From assembly GCA_033782935.1 (NCBI GenBank), contig JAWQEG010000286.1, positions 371,001 to 435,000 of the forward strand: a stretch of 64,000 bases of DNA. The letters run 5' to 3'. Below, piece by piece: positions 21,887 through 33,040 of this stretch (position 1 is the stretch's first letter; every line of letters begins with the position of its first letter). The position numbers were made by a program, and so were the translations under genes. The stretch comes from Petrolisthes cinctipes. Its lineage: Eukaryota; Arthropoda; Malacostraca; Decapoda; Porcellanidae. The notes below the pieces were generated by a model that was not told where the DNA came from, did not search any database, and saw only the letters and a program-made list of their open reading frames with translations.

Positions 21887-23083
21887 CACAGAGCTATAAA
21901 CATAGAGCTCGCCACCCCCCCCCCCCCTGGCGTGTCGCCACCGGAAGTGGGTTGGCGGCCATGATGCCTGCCCATCCCCTCAACCCGCCAGCCTGTTAGC
22001 TTATGCCAGGGTAAGATATTATTTCATTTATTCGGTCTTTCATTGATGCTATGGTATATTAACTACATTATAGTGACTCACAATATATGAATAAGTATTT
22101 CTTTAACCGATATATCAGTGAATGGCTGATTAAATATAAATACATTTCGGTTAATAGGTGAAATGAGTTAGATAAACAAAACTATCATTGGCTCTCATCC
22201 ACAGTCACCTTCTTATAATACAGATATACAACATACTTAATCTCTATTATGATAAGTATTTTATGTTCACATTGTTCAGTATGAATGTATGTATGTCACA
22301 CTAGAGTAATATGTGTGTATGTATGCATGTCACACTAGAATATGTGTGTATGTATGTATGTCACACTAGAGTAATATGTATCTATGTATGTCACACTAGA
22401 GTAATATGTATCTATGTATGTCACACTAGAGTAATATGTACGTATGTATTTCACACTAGAGTAATATGTATGTATTTCACACTAGAGTAATATGTATGTA
22501 TGTATGCATGTCACACTAGAATATGTATGTATGTATGTATGTATGTCACACTAGAGTAATATGTATCTATGTATGTCACACTAGAGTAATATGTATGTAT
22601 GTATGTCACACTAGAGTAATATGTATGTATGTATTTCACACTAGAATAATTAATATGTATGTATATATGTCATACTAGAATAATATGTATGTATGTCACA
22701 CTAGAGTAATATGTATGTTTGTCACACTAGAGTAATATGTATGTATGTATGTAAGGTAAGTGGAGGGAGAGGGAGACAGATTACAGTTATATATATTTGT
22801 CTTGTTTAATAAACCAGTTTAAGTTTAATTTCTTTGCATAATTTTCCGTATGGACATTATCTCAGCCTTGTTAATTGATTTAACAAAACCTTTATAATTA
22901 GATAACAAGATACAATGCATGACAAATCAGGGAAATGTCAATAACTGTGGAAAGAAACATACTATACAAGTACGTACGGGAGTTCAATGGGCAACTATCT
23001 ATACAATAGAGTGCTCCCTTGTGGTGACACTCCTCCCCTATCTAATAACACAGGGTTAAGCGCTCTATGTTTATAGCTCTGTG
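21887..23083. mobile_element. CACAGAG element copy gamma with internal minisatellite
   Basis: T1 left end and T2 right end, flanked by GTTGAGGG at 21879-21886 and 23084-23091. The centre holds a minisatellite at 22266-22756. Confidence 0.85.
22266..22756. repeat. TCACACTAGAGTAATATGTATG minisatellite
   Basis: About 16 units of 25-38 bp: a fixed gtcacactagagtaat core plus a variable number of ATGT steps. A few units in the inverse orientation occur in the related element at 32960-33040. Confidence 0.9.
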
Positions 23084-23264
23084 GTTGAGGGGATGGGCTA
23101 TCTGTCATGGCCGCCAACCCACTTCCGGTGGTGACCAGTGATGCCACTCCTTGGGATTTATCCCAAGATCTTGGGATTTCGGGCTTGGTCTTGGGATATT
23201 GAGATTTTTAATAGTAAATAGTGGAAATCTTGGGATTTCTATTTCAATTAATGAAACTGCTTTT

Positions 23265-23284
23265 TATTTATTTATTTATTATTA

Positions 23285-23332
<48 letters not shown>
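23265..23332. repeat. (ATT)n microsatellite
   Basis: Uninterrupted tta/att run inside the hAT element. Confidence 0.9.
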
Positions 23333-23333
<1 letters not shown>

Positions 23334-23497
23334 CAAGGTCAGACTTGGCGTCACTTAACAGTCACGTTATGAGTTTTCACAGGTTCTATTCCTGTGAATT
23401 TTTGGTTCAGTACGAGCTATGGTTACGTATCTGTCCCCTTCCTCCCACCCATACCCACCCCCACACCTGCACCATGGGATTCTGCGTTTAGTGTTAC

Positions 23498-24139
23498 TTG
23501 CGCCCCGTCAGGAGATTTACTTTTGAAGAAGACAGTACTCTTGCCATGCTAAAAGTTCTTGAACCCAAAGAAGCACTCTCACCCCAAAGGAGCTTGCAAT
23601 CTATCATAAAATTGGCAGTTAAATTTCCTACACTGGTTAGGGAAGAAGATTTGGATGACCTGCAAGATGAGTGGAAGAATTTGCTACATTTCAAAGAGTC
23701 ACTGAAAAACATGAGCGATTCAGCAATTAGTTTCTGGCATGAACTGCGGGCAGTAAAAGATGGCAATAACTCTCAGAAATTCAAGCTTCTACCTGATTTC
23801 ATGTGTAGCCTTCTAGCTCTACCACATTCATCAGCATGTGTTGAGAGAATATTCTCACAACTTAACATAATCAAAACTAAAAGAACAAATAAACTTCATG
23901 TGTCAACGGTTGCAAACCGTCTTCTGGCAAAGCAAGCGATAGCAAGACAAGGAGCAACATGTTGTCAGTGGGAGCCATCGGCATCATTAATAAGAAATGT
24001 AGTAGATGGTCATTGTCACAAAAGATACCTCGCCAGGGAAGCTGCTAGGAAGCAGAAAGAAGTGACTACTATGTATTCTGATGATGCTGATCTCTTCAGT
24101 GAAGAGGAAGAAGAGCCTCTGCATGTATTTCTTCAATAA
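23498..24139 (+). pseudogene. hAT transposase C-terminal (dimerisation) region
   Basis: An open frame to a stop at 24137 encodes LPHSSACVERIFSQLNIIKT, the hAT C-terminal dimerisation signature, followed by an acidic tail. The zinc-finger and catalytic RNase-H-like core are absent. There is no upstream ATG in frame; GTCAGGAG near 23510 could be a splice acceptor. The frame itself is undamaged over 200 codons, which fits recent internal deletion. Confidence 0.88.
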
Positions 24140-24605
24140 GTTTTCAAAATTCAGGTGAGAACTGTAATCGTTGTTAATCTTGGGATATTTTGTTCAATCT
24201 TGGGATTTTTGTGACGTTAGTCTTGGGATATTGAACATTTCAGAGTGGCATCACTGGGCGACACGCCAGGGGGGGGGGGGGTGGCGAGCTCTATGTTTAT
24301 AGCTCTGTGCCCACCACCCATCAATCAACCTCCCACTGACATGAATCATATTGGTATGTGTTTCGGATACTAGAGTTGACGACACTGGAGGTTCACACCT
24401 TGTGGGTTACACACATTGACAACGTTGGAGTGATGAACGCGGCAGTGGAGGAGACTGTACTGAACATCAACACCCACTGCTCTTCCCTGTATTTCCTTCA
24501 TAACTCCATCCATGTATACATTGAACAACCATGGGGATATGGGGAAAATGATTTAAGACAAAGATAAGAAGAGATAGAAATATTTACTAATATACATCAT
24601 ACCAT

Positions 24606-24735
<130 letters not shown>

Positions 24736-24914
24736 AAACAATATCTATGGTTTTGGTATCATTGCGTTGTTTGTTGTGACTCTGATCTGGCAACACATAC
24801 ATCCTCACCCAAGGATAGGTTACAGCAATAAAGTGTGAGTTTTTTGTTTTATTTTTTTTAGTTTTCTATGTTGTATTGTTGAAATTGGTAATGTTAATGG
24901 TTCTTTTGTGGTGT

Positions 24915-25083
24915 AGGTAAATATTGAAAGAATTACCGTTATTGTGTACGGTTTTTCTACCTTCATTACCCACTAATTTAGACCATTCTAAGACTTTTCG
25001 GTAAATATTGAATGAATTACCGTTATTGGGTACGGTTTTTCTACCTTCATTACCCACTTACTTAGACCATTCTAAGACTATTT
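24915..25083. repeat. ~96-bp tandem duplication
   Basis: The segment ggtaaatattgaa...accattctaagac is present twice (about 24915 and 25010) with few changes. A diverged ttctatggcattttct relative recurs near 25740. Confidence 0.75.
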
Positions 25084-25149
25084 TCTTCTATGGCATTTTC
25101 TCCGCAAATGCCCCATTTACAAGATAGGGCATATTCAAATGGGGCATTT

Positions 25150-26235
25150 TGAAATTAGCCTGACCTTACCTGACCTGACCTAACCTAACCTAGACAGCAT
25201 CAGACTACCGGGACCTAACCTGGGCAGACTACCGGGACCTAACCTGGGCAAACTACCGAGAAATAACCGTGGTAAAGTACAGAAAATGACCGGTGCAAAA
25301 TACTGGGACCTAGCCGGATCTGGCAACACTGCTACAAAACGGTAATTCTTTCAATAAATACCAAGGAAAGCAAGTGAAATACAGTATATAATCCCTCGAT
25401 GTAAAATAATTAAATTTAACGGTTATAATAATTTAATTAATTAACACAGGCCCGGTAAATTATGTTATTCACCTGTATAGTAATGAATAACACAAGCCTG
25501 GGAACACACACAACTCTACAAAAAAAAAAAAAAAAACACACACACACAAGCCTGGGGAAAAACCCCGGTAAATATCTATTCTATTGGCATTTTGATATTA
25601 CAATGTTTTTACCTTCTTTACCCACTAATTTATAACATTCTAAGGTAATTATGGTAATTATCTATTCTATTGCCATTTTATATTACAATGTTTTTACTTT
25701 CTTTACCCACTAATTTATAACATTTTATGACACTTTTCTTCTATGGCGTTTTCTTTGGAAATGCCCCATTTCCACGATAGGTCAAATTCAAATGGGATAT
25801 TTTGAAATTATCCTGACCTTACCTAACCTAACCTAGACCACAGCAGACTACCGGGACCTAACCTGGGCAAACTATTGGGACCTAACCTGGGCAAACTACT
25901 GGGACCTAACCTCACTTGACCTAGCATAACCTTTCCCCTCTCTGACCTAACCTAACATAACATAACCTTACCTTATTTGACCTAAACAAACCTAAATTTA
26001 CCTTATCTGACCTGACCTAACCAAACCTAACTTTACCTTATCTGACCTAACCTAACCTAACCAAACCTAACCTAACCTAACCTAACCTTACCTTTCCTAT
26101 TTGACCTAACCAAACCTTACCTTATCTGACCTAACCTAATATAACCTTACCTGATCTAACCTAAACTAACATAGACCACAGCAGACTATCGGTACCTAAC
26201 CGGGGCAAACTACCGGAACCTAACTGGACATAAGC
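25150..26235. repeat. CCTAA (TTAGG-type) clusters with a CTACCGGGACCTAACC unit
   Basis: Degenerate CCTAA/CCTTA runs (best at 26035-26095) alternate with a 22-24-bp unit gcagactaccgggacctaacctgg. TTAGG is the common arthropod telomere repeat, so these are interstitial telomere-like tracts. The CTACCGGG unit recurs at 47230-47450. Confidence 0.8.
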
Positions 26236-26510
26236 TGATTTTGGTGCTACAGAATAATACAGTAAATATTCAGTAAATGTTCGAATCTTCATTTTATGTA
26301 AGACTGGTATTGTTATTGTTTCAGATATGAAGTAACAGTGTGGTTGGCAGCCCTGATCCCAGTAATAGTGTGATTGGCAGGACTGATACCAGTAACAGTG
26401 TGGTTGGTAGCCCTGACACCAGTAATAACTAAGTGGTCATATTGATGGCAGAATAAAGCTGTGTTAGTGATAGAGGTGGAATGAAGTGACACCATCAATG
26501 TTGCCAGAGA

Positions 26511-26655
26511 AGATTTGATTGATTGATATTAGGCGCTGCAACAGCGAGGTCATATAGCGCCAGATAAAGGTGATAGAGAGGCGAGACAGCAAGCAGGAAG
26601 GAAATAGAAAGAAAAGAGGGACAATTGAAAAACTAAGAGCTAGTGGCTGGGGCTG
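26511..26655. repeat. Dispersed repeat R3, partial
   Basis: From ttgattgattgat through ggcgctgcaac...catatagcgcc to gctggggc it matches 59755-59900. It ends immediately before the zinc-finger coding region. Confidence 0.75.
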
Positions 26656-26693
26656 AAGGGAATGGACAGAAGGCATCTCATACTGGAAAGAAA

Positions 26694-27533
26694 ATGTTGA
26701 TGTGTGATGAGTGTGGTAAAGAGTTTCGTTATAAATCTGACCTTAAGAAACACAACATTGTTCACACAGGAGAGAGGGAGAGGAACTTTGAATGTCAAGA
26801 ATGTGGTAAAAAATGTGTGACAAAAAGTGATCTAAGGAAGCACATACTTATACACACAGGAGTGAAGAACTTTGAATGTGAAGAATGTGGTAAAAAGTTT
26901 GCGTTAGAGAGTGTTCTAAAGCGGCACATATTTATACACACAGGAGTGAAAAACTTTGAATGTGAAGAATGTGGTAAAAAGTTTGCGAGAGAGAGTGTTC
27001 TAAAGCAGCACATACTTATACACACAGGTGAGAAAAACTTTGAATGTGAAGAATGTGGTAAAAAATGTGCGACAAAAGGTGATCTAAAGAACCACATACT
27101 TATACACACAGGAGTGAAGAACTTTGAATGTGATGAATGTGGTAAAAAGTTTGCGAGAGAGAGTGTTCTAAAGCAGCACATACTTATACACACAGGAATG
27201 AAGAACTTTGAATGTGATGAATGTGGTAAAAAATGTGTGACAAAAAGTAATCTAAGGAAGCACGTACTTATACACACAGGAGAGAGGAACTTTGAATGTG
27301 ATGAATGTGGTAAAACGTTTGTGACAAAATGTAATCTAAAGCAGCATATACTTATACACACAGAAGTGAAGAAATTTGAATGTGAAGAATGTGGTAAAAA
27401 GTTTATGACAAAGGGTAAACTTACGCGACACATACTTATACACTCAGGAGTGAAGGACTTTGAATGTAATGAATGTGGTAACAAGTTTTCTGACAAATCC
27501 CAACTCACGTTACACAAAACTGTTCACACATGA
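26694..27533 (+). CDS. C2H2 zinc-finger protein, ten fingers
   Basis: A single open exon of 279 codons from ATG 26694 encodes ten consecutive C2H2 fingers with 28-residue spacing and H-T-G-x-K/R-N-F-E linkers. Examples are CDECGKEFRYKSDLKKHNIVH (first) and a final finger ending HKTVHT directly before TGA. Such proteins usually bind DNA in the nucleus; the target is unknown. No KRAB, BTB, ZAD or SCAN domain is visible. Fingers 3, 4 and 6 and fingers 2, 5 and 7 form near-repeats (FARESVLKQH; CVTKSDLRKH), showing growth by internal duplication. The frame is open upstream to 26643 through dispersed repeat R3, without an ATG. It may be a whole short gene or the last exon of a longer one. Confidence 0.85.
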   Translation: MLMCDECGKEFRYKSDLKKHNIVHTGERERNFECQECGKKCVTKSDLRKHILIHTGVKNFECEECGKKFALESVLKRHIFIHTGVKNFECEECGKKFARESVLKQHILIHTGEKNFECEECGKKCATKGDLKNHILIHTGVKNFECDECGKKFARESVLKQHILIHTGMKNFECDECGKKCVTKSNLRKHVLIHTGERNFECDECGKTFVTKCNLKQHILIHTEVKKFECEECGKKFMTKGKLTRHILIHSGVKDFECNECGNKFSDKSQLTLHKTVHT

Positions 27534-27667
27534 TATAAAACTTTGAATGTAAGCGGTGGGAAACAATGATTGCTCTCCTCTCCTTTAAGCATGATAGGAA
27601 AAAAATGAAAATAACAAGAGGTAGTACATTATATTGTAGGTGATCTACAATGACAAGCTCAGTATTC

Positions 27668-27912
27668 AGGGTTGATTCCACAGTCGTATTGGTTTGTTAG
27701 CTTAACAACCAACCACACCTGTAAGGCGTCATTATTTCCCAAAAGCTGAGTATCCACATTCATAAAATCTATCAAACAGTTAGATAATGGTGATCACTGC
27801 ATAGTTTATTCACCAAATTAAAATAAATAATTCACTCATAAGTCATTTACATGGTTAAGATTTTTTCGTTTGCATGCTTACAAACCAATACGAACCACTG
27901 TGGAATTGACCT
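27668..27912. mobile_element. M1 MITE
   Basis: About 245 bp with imperfect inverted ends GGGTTGATTCCACAGT and ACTGTGGAATTGACC, each continuing into the related gtattggtttgttagc and gcttacaaaccaatac. Other copies are at 38376, 49929, 57757, 60121 and 62413. Confidence 0.88.
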
Positions 27913-27919
27913 TTAGTGT

Positions 27920-28396
27920 TGCCTCCATTGGCATCATGAACAGCTTGAAGATGAGCAGGGTCAGAAGACAATAATGACTCAAAAAGCTCCGTGTTGAACT
28001 CCATTCCGGAAGCACAGCATTGATGTGCTCCTCCATCTTGGTATGACTAAATTGAATTGATAGAGGTTCAGACAACATCCTTGTTTCAACCTCGTCCTTC
28101 AAGATAGATCCAACATTTTCACAGATCAGGAGAATTACTGGGTCACTCGTCATTACCAAAGAAGTCAATGTTGTTGTCCTTCAGAAGGTTCTGGCTAGGT
28201 TCAAAGCACTTTCACATACCGGTATGGTGTATTGTTGTGCAGAAAGGTAACCTGAGTGACATCCACAACATTTTGAGAGTCTTGAAGAAAGGGAATGACA
28301 AGCTTTGTCAAGATCTTCTCCCCAAAATAATATCCATCCCAACTTTACATCCGCCTTGCAGTGAAGAATGCCAACACATTCACCACTTTTGATCAA
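27920..28396 (-). pseudogene. Tc1/mariner-family transposase relic
   Basis: Switching frames on the minus strand recovers LKDNNIDFFGNDE (stop) PSNSPDL and then ENVGSILKDEVETRM, the block around the second and third catalytic acids (normally WPxxSPDLNPIENxW) of Tc1/mariner transposases. Upstream TFLHNNTPYRYVKVL corresponds to the xQDNAPxH region. At least two frameshifts and one stop make it dead. No inverted ends were found nearby. Confidence 0.65.
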
Positions 28397-28399
28397 TTC

Positions 28400-29050
28400 A
28401 CCATAATAACAGGATCACTCAATGACAATGTTTAAAGACTCCTGAGACAAAACCTCCAACCTACAACCCACAAACCTAGCTTCAATATCATCCAGGCTCT
28501 TGTTCCAATTATGATTGACAAGGTCCTTGGACCCTCTGAGCCATAGAGCAAAACACAACTGAGATATAAAGGAGGCACCGGTGTCACAGGCCTAAACCCT
28601 CTGAGCTGTAGAGCAAAACACAACTGAGATATAAAGGAGGCTCTGGTGTCACAGATCTCACGAAACATAACTGCTTGGATGCGGTTGATAAATCTCTTCT
28701 TTTCACTACAGCAGCACACATGTTGATACCAGCAAAGAAGAAGAATTGAATATACTTTCAGATGATATCAGCATCATATTTCTAGCTAATACAGTATTTG
28801 CCCAGCAGGGGGGTGGGGGAGGCTATCATTGTTTGCCACCCTTTAATAAATGTGGAACAAAATAATTAGTAAATGTGTTGTTAAAAAAATACACATTGTC
28901 ACACACACAACAGAAAGATGACAGTAATGTTTGGTGACAGGGTGTGTCTTAATATTAAATGTATTATTGGAAGTGAAGTATGATATGATATAATATAATG
29001 TGGCCTTGATATATGTTAAAAGAACAGCTGTTGTTTGTAGTGACAGGTTG
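28400..29050. other. Mostly unassigned, with a 67-bp tandem duplication
   Basis: The unit ccctctgagc(c/t)(a/g)tagagcaaaacacaactgagatataaaggagg occurs at 28533 and about 28597. The rest has no clear gene. Confidence 0.5.
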
Positions 29051-29054
29051 GTAT

Positions 29055-29210
29055 CTTAAGGGACCCTGTGATGTAGTCAGAAAATTGGAGGTAAATGAGT
29101 CCTTCAAATACTCCTATGAAACACCACCTACATGGAAGGAGTTTGTTTTGTGGTGTACTCGGGAGGAATCAGAAGCCATTAATTCTCATACGATCACAGG
29201 GTCCATAATA
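29055..29210. mobile_element. M2 MITE
   Basis: Ends AAGGGACCCTGTGATGTAG and GATCACAGGGTCC are inverted. The inner ggaggaatcagaagcc and ggaaggagtttgtttt blocks recur in the expanded copy at 55252-55862. Confidence 0.75.
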
Positions 29211-29559
29211 TTAAATGTATAGTATATGTAGGAATGAAGCCTGCAGGTAGTACAGTACTATTATAATATAATATGGCCTGCAATAACTGCAGAAATGTTG
29301 AAAAAGTGTGTGTGTGTGTGAAGAGGTACAGGTAGTGGTGTTTGTGGAGTGGATGTTGCTGATATTGTAAACTCTGAATATATAATGAATAAATCCTTGT
29401 GTCCACCACTGTCTACATTTTACACCCAGTTCCTCATTGAAGATCACCAAATGTATGTGTGTTCCCAGGCTTCTGTTATTCATTACAATTCTCACCCTGT
29501 TCTTGCCAATTTGTATCTACAGGATTGAGTCAAGCTCGTAATGCCCCGTATTTTAAAAC

Positions 29560-30545
29560 ACAATTATAATATTTTTCTTTAAAGTTATGTATGTTTTTGA
29601 CACACCACTTCTGGTAATTTATTCCATTCGTCTATTACTCTATTTGGAAAACTATATTTCTGTACATCTTTATCTCCTCTTCTTTTAATTAACTTCTTAC
29701 TGTGTCCTCTCATTGCAGGTATTACTTGTTGACATAAGTTTTCTATATCTATCTTTTCTTTTTCTGTGACACATTTGTAAAGGTCTTGTCTATTTCCTTT
29801 CTTAAATAATGGGACTATATTTGCTTGCTTCCAACTTTCTGGTAATTTTCCTTGTAATGAGTTTTGAAATATATATATAATGGCTTAGTTCTTTAGCACA
29901 TTCTTTTAATACCCAACATGAAATTTCATCAGGTCCACTTGCTTTAGTTTTATCCACAGCTTCTAACTCTTTTTCTATTTCTAATCTGCTCACTTCAAAC
30001 TCTTTTAGTTCATACGTGTTTGTGTTTGAATTTTCTTCTGGGGAATACAGACTAAATTTTTGTATTTAATATTTCGCAAATTTCTTTTTCTTCTGTATAG
30101 ATTTTTCCTTCATTCATAATGTTTTTAATTTTGTCCTTATTTTTGTTTTGCTTTTGATGTAACTGTAGAATAGTTTTGGTTGTTCCTTACTTTTATTCAT
30201 AATATCTTTTTTATATTCCACTTGGGCTTCTCTTCTTATCTAGGTATATTAATTTCTTTCACTTTTATTTTTATTATATGCTCTTTCACTTCCATGTCTT
30301 CTGAATCTGTTCCATAAGGTGTCTCTCTTTTTCTTGGCTTCCTTACATTTGCCATTAAACCATTGTTTTATTTTGTTAGTTTGTGGTTTTTGTTTGGGAT
30401 GTACTTATTCACTCCTTCATGATATACTTTGCAAATATTTAAATATTGATCATTTATGTTATCAACGTCCATTTCGTTCCTGTGTTAATAGGAGAGTGTG
30501 TGTGTGTTCCCAGGGTTGTGTTACTTATTACCATACACATTGAAA
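29560..30545 (-). pseudogene. CR1/L2-like LINE remnant
   Basis: On the minus strand, the RT block KTKASGPDEISCWVLKECAKEL is readable at 29880-29990. The C-terminal block RGHSKKLIKRRGDKDVQKYS ... RVIDEWNKLP is readable around 29600-29720. Between them the palm is missing, so the copy is internally deleted. A plus-strand relative is at 40985-41350. Upstream (to ~30545) only scattered coding-like T/C-rich sequence remains. Confidence 0.7.
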
Positions 30546-30609
30546 GATTTGCTGACCCTGTGTTAAAAGGTTAGTATGTGTGTGTGTTCCCAGGCTTGTG
30601 TTATTCATT

Positions 30610-32158
30610 ACCATTGCCTTGGAGGCAGGGAGAGGTGCCAGAGGACTGAAGTAGAGCCATGATAAGGAATGGGATGGGGAGTAGGGATGAGTATGGTAGC
30701 TATAGTGGAAAATGCCTTCTTAGTCTGACATGGAAGGTGTGTGGAAAGGTTCTTACTAAGAGATGATTGAAGTAACTGGGAATAAAGTTAGTGAGAAGTA
30801 GTAGGGGTTCAGAAAGGGGAGAGGATGTGTGCACCAGATTTTTGCATTAAAATTCAACATAGGAGGAATATATTGAGAAGGGTAGGAAAATGTATGCTGC
30901 CTCATGGACTTGGAGAAGGCATACGATAGGGTTGATAGGAGAGCTATGCCAGAAGTGTTGAGAATTTATGGTGTTGGAGGGTCTTTGCTGAAAGGCATTG
31001 AGGCCTTTTATGCAGATGCAAAAGCATGTGTGCGGGTAGAGGGTGATCTAAGTGAGAGTTTTAATATTAGTGTAGGGCTGAGACATGGATGTGTTATATC
31101 ACCATGGTTGTTCAATATATAAATGGATGGTTGTATGAGAGAGATGAAAGCCAATGTGAATGGTCTGGGGGTGAAGTTGAGGCTGAATGAAGCAAATTGG
31201 TCCTTGGTTGCAAGCCTATTTGTGGATGACACTGTGTTGATGGCTGAGGGTGAAAGGGAGTTACAGAGAGTGGTGGACGAATTTCAGTCTGTGTGTAAAC
31301 GAAGGAAACTGAAGGTGAATGTTGGTAAAAGTAAGGTGATGGTATTTGAGAGAGCATAAACTGAAGTGATTGACTTTGCTTCTCCGTACAGAGTGGGAGT
31401 ACCAACTGGGATGAAGGTGAGATAACTCGAGAGGGTGAAAGGATGGAGGAAGTGAAGGAGTTTAAGTATCTGGGTACATTTCTATATAAACATGGAAGTA
31501 TGGAAGGAGAAATTAGGGAGAGAGCAATGAGGGGTAGGTAGGTCATAGAATCACTGGGGAGGATTATGAAGGGTAGAAGTGTGAGTATGGAAGTGAAAAT
31601 GGGACTACGAAATAGTATAATCCTGCCAACACTGACATATGCATCAGAGACATGGACATGGAGTAGGGCTCATCAGTCTAGAATATGTGCAGTGGAAATG
31701 AGTTACTTGAAAAGAGCATGTGGGGTGTCTAGGTGAGATGGAGAAAGTAATAACAGTGTTTACGAGAGATGTGGTATGAGTGAGAAGGCAATAGGTATTG
31801 AGTGTGAAGTGGTTGAGAGAGTGAAGCGTAATACATTGAGATGTTTTGGACATGTAGAGAGAATGCAAGGCGAGGAATTCGTAAAGAAGTTGTGGGACCT
31901 GGTGTGAGAGGCAGACCTCCGGTTACATGGCAGAACAGAGTGGAAGAGTATGTAAAGGAGAGAAATGTGTGGGACAGGAAGAATGGACCAAGTAAGGAGG
32001 GAGTGTTGGAACAGAGTGGAAGAGTATGTAAAAGAGAGAAACATGAGGGGCAGAGGAGGGCTTGACCAAGTAAGGAGGGAGTGTTGGAACAGGGAAAACT
32101 GGAGACACTTCTGCTGTGGCCACTCCCTTGGGGCTCAGAGCTATAGATAGATAGATAG
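30610..32158 (+). pseudogene. RTE-type LINE copy III
   Basis: Covers EKAYDRVDRRAMPEVLRIYG (30904 on), the RT catalytic block (here FVDDTVLMAE, first D-site residue pair intact but A changed to V), RKLKVNVGKSKVMVFERA then a stop at 31357, the LTYASETWTW-like thumb and the (TAGA)n tail at 32140-32158. Several frameshifts. An 80-bp block near the C-terminus (VEEYVKERN) is tandemly duplicated at 31935-32090. Confidence 0.87.
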
Positions 32159-32359
32159 AGAGTGTGATTCCTAAACAAGTTGAACTGGGGTATGGCTATG
32201 TTACTGTTGTTGGAAGTAATTGGAAGAAGTCAGGTTTTAGTTATGCATAGGATGTTATATTGTGTTGATGGATGAAATGGTTTGCAAGAGTAACTTTGAC
32301 AGACAGTTTAGCTTTGTCAAGGCAAACTGTAGGTAAATGAAAGAATGAGAGTTGTAGTT

Positions 32360-32612
32360 AAAGGTGCAGGGTGGGTTGTAAGTGTGCTATCTCCTTAATA
32401 ATAATGATAATAATAATAATGATAATAATAATTAAAGGTGCAGGGTAGGTTGTAAGTGTGCTATCCCTTTAATATTAATAATAATAATAATAATTAAAGG
32501 TGCAGGGTGGGTTGTAAGTGTGCTATCTCCTTAATATTAATAATAATAATAATAATTAAAGGTGCAGGGTAACCCAATAATAATAATAATAATTAAAGGT
32601 GCAGGGTGGGTT
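32360..32612. repeat. ttaaaggtgcagggtgggttg / (AAT)n compound array
   Basis: Five units, each an attaaaggtgcagggt(g/a)ggttgtaagtgtgctatc block followed by AAT/AATG steps. Confidence 0.88.
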
Positions 32613-32617
32613 GTATA

Positions 32618-33040
32618 CACAGAGCTATACACATAGAGCGATCGACCCTGTGTTATTAGATAGGGGAGGAGTGTCGCCAGCCAGCCTGCTCGGCGGCCAT
32701 TTTGAAATGCCCTTTGGCGCACGCGCTTTGAACTCCCGTACGTACTTGTATAGTATGTTTCTATCCACAGTTATTGACATTTCCCTGATTTGTAAAGCAT
32801 TGTATCTTGTTATCTAATTATGCAGGTTTTGTTAAATCAATTAACAAGGCTAAGATAATGTCCATACGGAAAATTATGCAAAGAAATTAAACTTAAACTG
32901 GTTTATTAAACAAGACAAATATATATAACTGTAATCTGTCTCCCTCTCCCTCCACTTACCTTACATACATACATATTACTCTAGTGTGACATTCATACAT
33001 ACATACATATTACTCTAGTGTGACATACATACATATTACT
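32618..33040. mobile_element. CACAGAG-type element copy epsilon (partial)
   Basis: T2-type left end and interior matching 22740-23083 in inverse orientation, including the tcactctagtgtg minisatellite (2-3 units). It stops exactly where LTR sequence begins at 33041. The right end is missing, and it lacks the hAT MITE. Confidence 0.8.

Larger units (their letters stand above)
23136..24256 (+). mobile_element. Internally deleted hAT transposon
   Basis: Ends CAGTGATGCCACTC and GAGTGGCATCACTG are inverted, with repeated ttgggat motifs beneath both ends. Host sequence continues on each side as ggtgac and ggcgac followed by acgccagg, an imperfect duplication. It carries a hAT C-terminal coding region. 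About 1.1 kb, far shorter than autonomous hATs. Confidence 0.88.
19998..24309. mobile_element. Nested composite of CACAGAG-ended DNA elements
   Basis: Both outer ends are CACAGAGCTATA(A/C)ACATAGAGC inverted repeats, flanked by CCCACCA on each side. Inside are further copies in both orientations: 20307-21098 with GTTGGCTC on both sides, and 21887-23083 with GTTGAGGG on both sides, both perfect 8-bp duplications. Two end types occur: T1 (continuing to a C-run and TGGCGTGTC) and T2 (continuing to CTTAACCCTGTGTTATTAG). A junction at about 21570, where a T2 end meets internal sequence, marks a rearrangement. No transposase of the family was seen; superfamily unknown, 8-bp duplications fit hAT- or P-like. 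Confidence 0.8.

Noticed and set aside
26643..26693. Zinc-finger protein starting at 26643
   Set aside because: That codon is GTG inside a dispersed repeat. The first in-frame ATG is 26694, one codon block before the first finger.
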